A DNA stretch of 64,000 nucleotides from Marinomonas sargassi (GTDB lineage: Bacteria > Pseudomonadota > Gammaproteobacteria > Pseudomonadales > Marinomonadaceae), in assembly GCF_025716875.1 (NCBI RefSeq), contig NZ_JAOVZB010000006.1, positions 124,001 through 188,000 on the forward strand, written 5' to 3'. Under the pieces are notes generated by a model. The model was not told where the DNA came from. It did not search any database and saw only the letters and a list, made by a program, of their open reading frames with translations. Both the position numbers and the translations under genes were made by a program. This document shows, one piece after another, positions 38,910 to 46,244 of the stretch. Each line of letters opens with the position of its first letter. The first letter of the stretch is position 1.

Positions 38910-39239
38910 GTGTTTCATAAGTACCTTATCCCCAATACAAGCAAACTCGGTGAAGGAGAAGTTCAAGCCCTTCAGCTCGCCAATCAGGACCTTTTAATTA
39001 CTAAACAACAAGGTCAAATCATAGTTTACAAAAACCTCTGCCCTCATCAGAATAAACGCTTAAATTGGTCGAGCACAGCTCCTCTTGATGAAGACGGGGA
39101 CTATATACAATGCGATCACCATGGCGCTCTTTTTTCACTACAAGATGGCTGCTGTATTACCGGACCTTGCAGTGGAATGGCACTACAGAAGGAAATACTG
39201 GGAATAGAGCAAGGGAATTACTATTTACTACTCTCTTAA
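38910..39239 (+). CDS. Small Rieske [2Fe-2S] protein
   Basis: 109 aa. A Rieske cluster motif is visible: Cys44-Pro-His46 (NLCPHQNKR) and Cys68-x-x-His71 (QCDHHGALF), followed by the GxC-type loop GCCITGPCSGMAL. The spacing between the halves (21 residues) is a few longer than in ferredoxin-type Rieske proteins. It would be a soluble electron carrier or the small subunit of an oxygenase or reductase. No oxygenase is adjacent; the next genes are modABC, 36 bp on. The GTG start at 38910 is uncertain because no clear Shine-Dalgarno is present. Confidence 0.82.
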   Translation: MFHKYLIPNTSKLGEGEVQALQLANQDLLITKQQGQIIVYKNLCPHQNKRLNWSSTAPLDEDGDYIQCDHHGALFSLQDGCCITGPCSGMALQKEILGIEQGNYYLLLS

Positions 39240-39275
39240 CAATACAATTTCTTAATATGAGGCGATTAAAACACC

Positions 39276-40046
39276 ATGATGTACATCTTGCCTCTGCTTA
39301 AGAGAGTCCTTTTTTGGGCTAGTCTTTTCGTTTTCACAACGGCATCCAATGCTGCTTTATCAACCGACTTACATGTTGCTGTCGCAACAAACTTTATACT
39401 ACCAGCAAAACAAATAGCTCAAGAGTTCGAGGCAGAAACGGGAAACTCCATACAACTGTCCTTTGCATCATCCGGCAAACTTTTCGCCCAAATTCACCAT
39501 AATGCCCCTTATGATATTTTCCTTTCTGCTGATCTAATCAAACCACAAAGACTCATCGAGGCACAAAAGGCAGAAAAAACTAGTTTGGCTGTGTATGCAA
39601 AAGGTAAATTAGTTGTATGGTCCAGATCTCCATTTACCGCCACAGATTTAAAAACGGCTATTTCAAATGCCCAACATATTGCGATCGCAAACCCAAGGTT
39701 TGCACCTTATGGTGTGGCTGCAGAAGAAAGTCTGCGGAGCCTATCTTTGTGGGAGGGCTCTAAAGAAAAATTAGTGAAAGGAGAAAGTGTCGGACAAGCC
39801 TTTCAATTTGCTTACTCTCAAAATGCCGATATAGGTTTGATTGCCCTTTCCCAAGCACTTAGCCGTCCCCAACTAGGCTATTACTTAGAAGTACCAACAC
39901 GCCTTCACAAGGAAATACATCAAGCAGGTGTGGTTCTATCGACAACGGAAAAACCTGTATTAGCCCATCAATTTATGGCATTTTTAATGCGTGCCGACAT
40001 TCAGGCCAAAATCGCCCAATTCGGGTATGAACACACTATACATTAG
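39276..40046 (+). CDS. modA: Molybdate ABC transporter, periplasmic binding protein
   Basis: 256 aa with a signal peptide (about residues 1-27, ending TTASNA-AL). The mature sequence starts LHVAVATNFILPAKQIAQEF, and the molybdate-binding motifs include SFASSGKLFAQI, APYDIFLSADLIKPQRL, and the GESVGQAFQFAYSQNADIG strand. Molybdate serves molybdenum-cofactor enzymes. It is first of a tight modABC set (9 bp before modB). Confidence 0.94.
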   Translation: MMYILPLLKRVLFWASLFVFTTASNAALSTDLHVAVATNFILPAKQIAQEFEAETGNSIQLSFASSGKLFAQIHHNAPYDIFLSADLIKPQRLIEAQKAEKTSLAVYAKGKLVVWSRSPFTATDLKTAISNAQHIAIANPRFAPYGVAAEESLRSLSLWEGSKEKLVKGESVGQAFQFAYSQNADIGLIALSQALSRPQLGYYLEVPTRLHKEIHQAGVVLSTTEKPVLAHQFMAFLMRADIQAKIAQFGYEHTIH

Positions 40047-40055
40047 GCCGAATTG

Positions 40056-40748
40056 ATGCAACTTAGCCCAGAAGACATTGGAGCCATATGGCTTACGCTA
40101 AAACTTGCTAGTGTCGTGACGGTTTTATTAATCATCATGGGCACTCCCTTAGCTTGGTGGTTGGCAAGAACTCATTCTTGGCTAAAAGGGCCAATTAACG
40201 CAATCGTTACCATGCCGTTAATTTTGCCGCCTACCGTACTGGGTTTTTACCTATTAATATTACTTGGCCCCAATGGCATGGTTGGACAAACTCTAGAACA
40301 ATTAGGCTTATCAGCTTTACCCTTTAGCTTTAACGGTCTAGTCATTGCCTCTATGTTGTATTCATTACCCTTTGTTATACAACCGCTGCAAAATACCTTT
40401 GCTGCCATTGGAAATAAACCTTTGGAAGCCGCCGCTACACTTAGAGCCTCACCTCTAGAGTCTTTTTTCACTGTCGTCTTGCCCCTCGCTAAACACGGTT
40501 ATCTTAGCGCTGCGGTTTTAGGCTTTGCTCACACAGTGGGCGAGTTTGGAGTTGTACTCATGATAGGTGGCAATATAGCAAATGAGACTCAGGTCATTTC
40601 CGTGCAAATATATGATCATGTTGAAGCCCTTGAATATGACCAAGCCCATACTCTGTCATTGATCATGATTGTTTTTTCTTTTCTTGTTTTAACACTTCTA
40701 TACAAGACAAAAAAGCGCCAGAAAACATCAAGTGAGGGCGTTTTATGA
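40056..40748 (+). CDS. modB: Molybdate ABC transporter permease
   Basis: About 230 aa, with five or so membrane helices and the EAA-loop motif LEAAATLRASPLESFFTVVL that contacts ModC. FAHTVGEFGVVLMIGGNI is characteristic of ModB. I chose the ATG at 40056; a TTG one codon earlier is also in frame. The stop overlaps the modC start by 4 bp (ATGA-type coupling). Confidence 0.95.
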   Translation: MQLSPEDIGAIWLTLKLASVVTVLLIIMGTPLAWWLARTHSWLKGPINAIVTMPLILPPTVLGFYLLILLGPNGMVGQTLEQLGLSALPFSFNGLVIASMLYSLPFVIQPLQNTFAAIGNKPLEAAATLRASPLESFFTVVLPLAKHGYLSAAVLGFAHTVGEFGVVLMIGGNIANETQVISVQIYDHVEALEYDQAHTLSLIMIVFSFLVLTLLYKTKKRQKTSSEGVL

Positions 40749-41863
40749 GCAAAATCCAGAAGCCAGCAACAAAAAGTAGAAACGGTTTAAGAGTATGCCT
40801 TCAACAGCAATACGCATCGACTTCTGACTTTTCTTTACACCTAGACCTAGACATTCCAAGCACGGGTGTTACCGCGATCTTTGGCCCTTCCGGTTCAGGA
40901 AAAACAACGCTGTTACGTTGTATCGCTGGGCTAGAAGACAGGCTGACAGGGAATATATCACTACATGACGATGAATGGCTGTCTCCTTCTTCATGCCTTC
41001 CGCCCCATAAACGTCCCGTTGGCTACGTATTCCAAGAAGCAAACCTCTTCCCTCACTTAACTGCTAAAAGTAATCTGGAGTTTGCCTGTAAAAGAGCAAC
41101 TAAGGTGACACCTTCAATAAGTTATGAGGAAGTGATTCAGCTGCTTAACATCGCACCTATTTTATCCCACTATCCTTCAGAGCTTTCCGGTGGAGAGCGT
41201 CAACGTGTCGCCATAGCCAGAGCACTCTTAATACAACCTAAATTGCTCTTGATGGATGAGCCCCTCACTGCTCTAGATGAAACCTTAAAACAGGAAATCC
41301 TCCCCTATCTAGAAAAGGTATGCAGACAAGCCAATATGCCAATCTTATATGTCAGTCACTCTTTGGATGAAGTCATACGTTTAGCAGATTCCATGATTGT
41401 CCTAGATAAAGGCAGAGTTATTGAGCAAGGTAATACCCAAGACTTATTAGGGCAGTTAGGTACGGCATTTTCACACCATCAAGGTGCAAGTGTCGTTATA
41501 TCAGGAAAAGTTAGTGAAAGGCTGGAAGAGTGGGGCTTATCTCGATTAGAGGTCAATGGACAAGATATAAAAATACAAAGTGGGGAAGAAAAGGTCGGCG
41601 ATACTTTGCGTATTCGTGTGCAAGCTAAAGACGTGAGTCTCACCTTAGCAGAAGATGAGAAGTCTAGCATTCTCAATCGTTTAAAAGTGTCTGTAGATGA
41701 TATAGCACGCGACCCTAAAGACCAAAGCATGGTATTAGTGAGACTGCTTGCTGGTGATACTCCTATCTTAGCTAGAATAACTCGTTTATCCGCCCACACA
41801 CTAGACCTTAAGAAAGGGCAACATACCATAGCTCAAATAAAGTCTGTCGCCCTGCTAAGGTAA
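40745..41863 (+). CDS. modC: Molybdate ABC transporter ATPase with C-terminal molybdate-binding domain
   Basis: 372 aa. Walker A is GPSGSGKTTLLRC, the signature is LSGGERQRVAIARALL, and Walker B is LLLMDEPLTALDE followed by a switch His in YVSHSLDEVI. From about residue 240 a C-terminal MOP/TOBE-type molybdate-binding domain is present, as usual in ModC. It is translationally coupled to modB. It is convergent with the Cache protein gene 22 bp downstream, without an obvious terminator. Confidence 0.95.
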   Translation: MSKIQKPATKSRNGLRVCLQQQYASTSDFSLHLDLDIPSTGVTAIFGPSGSGKTTLLRCIAGLEDRLTGNISLHDDEWLSPSSCLPPHKRPVGYVFQEANLFPHLTAKSNLEFACKRATKVTPSISYEEVIQLLNIAPILSHYPSELSGGERQRVAIARALLIQPKLLLMDEPLTALDETLKQEILPYLEKVCRQANMPILYVSHSLDEVIRLADSMIVLDKGRVIEQGNTQDLLGQLGTAFSHHQGASVVISGKVSERLEEWGLSRLEVNGQDIKIQSGEEKVGDTLRIRVQAKDVSLTLAEDEKSSILNRLKVSVDDIARDPKDQSMVLVRLLAGDTPILARITRLSAHTLDLKKGQHTIAQIKSVALLR

Positions 41864-41885
41864 TAACTTAAGTCTAAAGATAAAT

Positions 41886-43895
41886 CTAGCAAGGTTTCAT
41901 AACCCAAGATAAAACGGTGTTTTCGTAGCCATCTTCAATTTTATATTCTCGATAGCCTTTCGATATAGCCACACCGATTAAATACATTTGACCATCAGCC
42001 AATTTAATCGCTGTTGCTAAAGAACCACGATCATTCAGCTCAACTCGGTCTATTTCAGGCGCAAAAGTTTCGCCTATTGGAAACTCTTCTGATGTACTAG
42101 AAAGAATAAGCCCTTGCTCATTAGTAAATAGCGCTTTAGCTCCTTCTATCACTTTCCCATCTTCTTCTTTGGGAAGAATATCGTTCAAGATAGCTGAAAA
42201 TTCCACGGTGGAGTCAAATACGATACCTATACCGCCCACAATATCATTTTGGTTATCTTGATCACGCAAAGCCGCGTTATAAATATAAGTAGACTCCCCT
42301 TGGTAACAATCAAACTTCTCAAATGGAGAGACACTGTATTGATATGGTGAAGTAAATTGAAAAATATCTTTGGCACCTGAGTGAGGCTCAACAAGGGTAC
42401 CTATAGAGTCGCTATAAGTATCATCAGAAAAAGCGATATAGCGCCCCTGTTTATCATAAACATACAAGGTATGATAAACCGTATAGAGTGAGTGAATTGT
42501 AGAAAGCGTTTCCTTAATAATCTCCACATCTACCACTTTTGAAGACAAAGCTTTACGCAGTAAATTGCTTAAGCCCCACCAGCGACAATCATTAGCTCGC
42601 TCGAATAGGTTACGATCCATAATATCGACCGCAAGACCAGCTTGCAGTCGTATAGCTTCCAACTGGCCTGCAATAATAGTCGAGAATAATGACTCTATTG
42701 ATTGGGCAAAAATATCATCTATGTCTTGACCAATTCTCTTGATCGCTTCTAACACAGGCATAAACTCAGTCGCATCTTTACGTGCAGCAGTAATAATTCC
42801 ATTTAAAACGATCAGCTGTAAGTCATCATTTACCAGCTGAGACTGATGACGCACATCAAATAAATCTGCAGAAATTAAACCACCTAAATCCTTAATAAGC
42901 GCAGCGTTGCCCTCTTTACCACGATCACTTGAGCCTACCTCATATCCAATATTTTCAAGAGGTAGGAGAGAAGCCATATGCCAGTTGCTGGGACCAGCGT
43001 AGCCTTGGTATTCCTGACCACTAACGCACACTTTTAGTACCTTTTTACTATTAAAGGTTTCCAGACTAGGTGATTCAGATAAAGCTACACGAGAAGTACC
43101 ATCGACTAAATTATGGTGGGGTGCATAAATTACCTCTCCCGCCCCATTAGTGAGCAAAAAGTGATCATCCTCCCCTTTCATCATCAAATTCTTAACAATG
43201 CCCTCCAACTCATTGCTGAAACGAAAACACAGTACGATCACACCGACCACTGTATCTCCATCTTTAACCGCATTGGCGTATAACAAATTTGACTCACGCT
43301 CTCCCATCAACTTAGATTTGCCAAAATATTCAACATAGTCATTTGGGTTGTTCAAAGCATCTTTGATAAATCTGTCCTGAACTTGCCCACCTCTACTGGG
43401 CTGGCTTAACTGGAACGCAACATCACCATTTGGCTTCAACAATATGGCATCTTGATAAACAGAATAGATATTAATATAAGACTGAAGGCGATCATTTATA
43501 AAGCGTTTAGCATCATCTTGAATATGATTTTCTTTAAGGAATTCAACAACATCGTTATCGGTGGATAGGAAACCAATATCGGCTGTTCTTTCAAACAAGT
43601 TGCGAATTAATACATCTATCCCCATTTGGCAACGGGAGTTATTTTGGAAAATAATCTTTCGCGAGTGCTCATTAATCAAACTAGTGATTAGGCGTTTTTG
43701 TAGAGTATTAAACTGATCTAGTGTTGTCTCCATATCTTGTAAAATAGTGGAAGCAACCTCAAAGCTATTTATCTTTCCAATTAAGGCTATTTTCTCCCAC
43801 CAAGTACTTAGAGATTTTAATCCTTTATCATACTGATCAACACTTTTGAGAACTCGCTTCATCGCATCTTGATTAGAAGACAGAAAAGTTTCCAC
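41886..43895 (-). CDS. Soluble tandem-Cache sensor-like protein with MCP-tip-like middle segment
   Basis: 669 aa, GTG start at 43895 with AGGG seven bases upstream. No signal peptide or TM is visible. Two homologous halves are seen: each has a helix with RNLFER-x2-D (NLFERTADIGF at 99-109, NLFERANDCRW at 429-439), followed by a PAS-like Cache fold, with VVGVIVLCFRF at 217-226 and DIVGGIGIVFD at 551-561, and then a second sensor lobe (QGLILSSTSEEFPIGETF). Between them, residues 357-393 (LIVLNGIITAARKDA, then FMPVLEAIKRIGQDI) resemble the hairpin tip of MCPs (LALNAAIEAAR ... GFAVVADEVRKL) but are degenerate. No kinase, cyclase or canonical MCP domain is present. Function unknown; a cytosolic small-molecule sensor is the natural guess. 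Confidence 0.75.
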   Translation of the reverse strand: METFLSSNQDAMKRVLKSVDQYDKGLKSLSTWWEKIALIGKINSFEVASTILQDMETTLDQFNTLQKRLITSLINEHSRKIIFQNNSRCQMGIDVLIRNLFERTADIGFLSTDNDVVEFLKENHIQDDAKRFINDRLQSYINIYSVYQDAILLKPNGDVAFQLSQPSRGGQVQDRFIKDALNNPNDYVEYFGKSKLMGERESNLLYANAVKDGDTVVGVIVLCFRFSNELEGIVKNLMMKGEDDHFLLTNGAGEVIYAPHHNLVDGTSRVALSESPSLETFNSKKVLKVCVSGQEYQGYAGPSNWHMASLLPLENIGYEVGSSDRGKEGNAALIKDLGGLISADLFDVRHQSQLVNDDLQLIVLNGIITAARKDATEFMPVLEAIKRIGQDIDDIFAQSIESLFSTIIAGQLEAIRLQAGLAVDIMDRNLFERANDCRWWGLSNLLRKALSSKVVDVEIIKETLSTIHSLYTVYHTLYVYDKQGRYIAFSDDTYSDSIGTLVEPHSGAKDIFQFTSPYQYSVSPFEKFDCYQGESTYIYNAALRDQDNQNDIVGGIGIVFDSTVEFSAILNDILPKEEDGKVIEGAKALFTNEQGLILSSTSEEFPIGETFAPEIDRVELNDRGSLATAIKLADGQMYLIGVAISKGYREYKIEDGYENTVLSWVMKPC

Positions 43896-44140
43896 AATTT
43901 TACCCTACAGCTTTATAAAGACACTGAAATAAAGCAAAAAACGCACCGATAAAGCACAGGCAAACATAAATAATCGTTATAACGCACAAAAATGTACTAA
44001 AAGAATAAAAAGAGATACTTTATTGCTCACTGCGCAAATCTACTAAGAAAATAATATTTATCTTTCTCTCCCCCTATCACTATTCCCTAACAAGTATTAA
44101 AATCTGCGCCAATACCAATATCCCTCGTTAAGGATTTTTA

Positions 44141-45355
44141 ATGGCTCTCTCGACTTCCCTATCCTCTAATGTAGTAGTTGTTAGTAACTCGTCCGATAAC
44201 CCCTTTGCTATTGATATCGCCTATGCCATGGGACAATATGACGACATTGCTGATCTCATCAGTATGAAACAATTCATGAACTCTGAGTTTTGCCCACGAT
44301 TTATTTCCGATGAAGCCGACTTTGAAAATATCGGCCGTAAGCTCACAGGAAAGTCAGTAATTATTGTAAGTACGGGTAGCCATATAAAAAGCCGCCAAGA
44401 ACTGGCTATGTCCAACTTCATTATTGCTCGCGCAGCCAAAGAAAATGGTGCGGACAGAGTTATTCTTGTTGAGCCAGACCTTTTCTATAGCGCGCAAGAC
44501 CGTGGCCCCCACAAAGATTTAGGACAAACTAGCTTCGAGAGAGATATAACAGATATCAAAAAGTTTGATGGTCAACCTTTCACAGCAAAGCTTTATGCTC
44601 AGATGCTAAAACTTTCTGGTGTTGATACTGTGATGACCATCCATAACCACTCTGAATCAGTACAAAAGATCTTCACTGAAGTCTTCGAGGGAGACTTCCA
44701 TAATTTAATCCCGTACAAAATTTATGCTCATTATCTATTAAATTCAGATATTTTAAATTACGGCGAAGACGGGGAAGGCCTAGTTCTTTGTGCTCCAGAT
44801 AAAGGAGCCCGGGACTTCGTAAAAGAGATGTTTAATCAACTAGGCCTTAAAAAAGCCAAGTTCATTATGCTAGACAAAGAGCGTACGGCGGAAAGAAAAG
44901 TAGAGATAACGCTACACAAGGAAAGCGAACATACATTTGACGGCCTTGATGGTGCTAGCATCATTTTATTTGATGATATGGTTCGTACTGGGTCAACTGT
45001 TGTTAAATCTTGCCAGTTCTTAAAGCAAATTAAACCACAGCGTATGGTATTTGCTGTTTCGCATTTTTACGCCAGTGATGAAGGTCGTGAGAGAATGGCT
45101 CACCCTGCATTGGGTGAAATACTTACCCTCAACACTCTACCGACTATATTAAACCGTGATGAGCAAGGGCGTTTGCGTAAAAAGATGGTGGTTCTAAAAG
45201 TAGAAAAATGGCTCGCTCAAGAGCTGTGTAATATTCTAGGGTTACCTAACAATACTGAAACAAACCCATATAAAATAGACATGTCATCTAAAAACCCTAG
45301 GTTTAAAAGAAAAATTTGGTTCAGTGACGAGCTCCATGAGTTAGCCGGAAAATAG
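44141..45355 (+). CDS. PRPP-synthetase-like phosphoribosyl protein, divergent and long
   Basis: 404 aa; canonical PRPP synthetases are about 315. Two phosphoribosyltransferase-type domains are seen. The N-terminal half has AKENGADRVILVEPDLFYSA and QDRGPHKDLGQTSFERD (compare RQDRK), then QPFTAKLYAQMLKLSGVDTV, which aligns with the PISAKL segment of Prs. The C-terminal half has APDKGARDF, LDKERTAERKVEI (the catalytic-loop Lys and Arg appear kept) and the PRPP loop ILFDDMVRTGSTVVKSC (normally VDDMVDTAGT). A C-terminal extension of about 60 residues is unlike Prs. It may be an authentic divergent synthetase or a regulator of Prs. AAGGAT precedes the ATG. A housekeeping prs is expected elsewhere. 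Confidence 0.75.
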   Translation: MALSTSLSSNVVVVSNSSDNPFAIDIAYAMGQYDDIADLISMKQFMNSEFCPRFISDEADFENIGRKLTGKSVIIVSTGSHIKSRQELAMSNFIIARAAKENGADRVILVEPDLFYSAQDRGPHKDLGQTSFERDITDIKKFDGQPFTAKLYAQMLKLSGVDTVMTIHNHSESVQKIFTEVFEGDFHNLIPYKIYAHYLLNSDILNYGEDGEGLVLCAPDKGARDFVKEMFNQLGLKKAKFIMLDKERTAERKVEITLHKESEHTFDGLDGASIILFDDMVRTGSTVVKSCQFLKQIKPQRMVFAVSHFYASDEGRERMAHPALGEILTLNTLPTILNRDEQGRLRKKMVVLKVEKWLAQELCNILGLPNNTETNPYKIDMSSKNPRFKRKIWFSDELHELAGK

Positions 45356-45416
45356 TCAAACGCCAGCCCCAATATCGTATTGAGGCTGGTACTCGAATCA
45401 ACCTATGAGACAGTTA

Positions 45417-46001
45417 TTACGCCCTGAAGGATAGCAACAAGATATCCTTCATCTTCCTATCAATATCAATGCCTACTTCGGAAAAATCATCCCTCTCTAC
45501 TTCATAGAGGTAAGGCTTCTCTTTCCTAAGTTTTTTAATGGCTTGTGGGTCTTCCGCAAGAAGCAGAGCCACATAAGAAAAAGCATCATAATAAGAGAAT
45601 GCTTGTTCTCGCAAAGCATTCAAATAAGAATCTACTGTACCTTCACCAAATACTTGTTTAATAGCCGTAATAGCACCAAACACAGCAACACCTTCACACA
45701 AGGCCGTTGTTTTATCTTGTTCATTTACAACTGGGAAAAGCGCACGAACCATTTCTTGAATAACATCAGCTAATAACATTACATCATTCGAGAAACTTTT
45801 CGCTGGCATCTGAATTTTATAATGAATTAAGCCATTTTCCTGAGAGAGCAATGTGGTTGGTCTAGATAAGTCATCTAAAACTTCAAAGCCATCAAATACT
45901 ATGTTCTCAACTGGGCTCCCAAACAGAAACTCAACCGCAGGGATCCAAGCTTCACGCAACCTTTCTAACTTATCGACTTCTACTAAATAGCTATTACTCA
46001 C
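45417..46001 (-). CDS. Hypothetical protein with degenerate metallopeptidase-like motif
   Basis: 194 aa, GTG start with AAGGGG five bases upstream. No signal peptide. Residues 78-104 read as a helix with QEMVR followed, 16 residues after its Arg, by CEGVAVFGA. This resembles the gluzincin HExxH-x-E arrangement with both histidines replaced, so an inactive peptidase-like fold is possible; this is inference only. It converges with the PRPP-synthetase-like gene; an imperfect hairpin at 45363-45389 lies between them but lacks a clear T-run. It is divergent from the GGDEF-EAL gene. Confidence 0.6.
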   Translation of the reverse strand: MSNSYLVEVDKLERLREAWIPAVEFLFGSPVENIVFDGFEVLDDLSRPTTLLSQENGLIHYKIQMPAKSFSNDVMLLADVIQEMVRALFPVVNEQDKTTALCEGVAVFGAITAIKQVFGEGTVDSYLNALREQAFSYYDAFSYVALLLAEDPQAIKKLRKEKPYLYEVERDDFSEVGIDIDRKMKDILLLSFRA

Positions 46002-46101
46002 GAATTCCCCTTACTTCTAACATTACAGCCATTGCTGAAAGCATGTATCTGGTCATTATATCGCTCTACAGCAAAAATGATGTTTTTATTTTCAGGTAAT
46101 T

Positions 46102-46151
46102 TTATGTAAGCGGATTTAACTTTAAGTTAATAAAGGATATCTTATGTAAGC
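46102..46151. promoter_or_regulatory. Paired TTATGTAAGC repeats flanking a palindrome
   Basis: TTATGTAAGC occurs at 46102-46111 and again at 46142-46151, exactly 40 bp apart. Midway lies TTAACTT-T-AAGTTAA (46116-46130), a perfect 7-1-7 palindrome. They sit in the 243-bp divergent gap between the hypothetical gene and the GGDEF-EAL gene. They look like binding sites for a transcription factor, but none is assigned. Confidence 0.4.
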
Positions 46152-46244
46152 TCGATTAATATCAAGCATTCACTGTAACCACAAAACAAGATGCGCAGTT
46201 GGCTCTTTCAATCAATTTGAGGTGCCTAAAACAAGGAACTGAAA

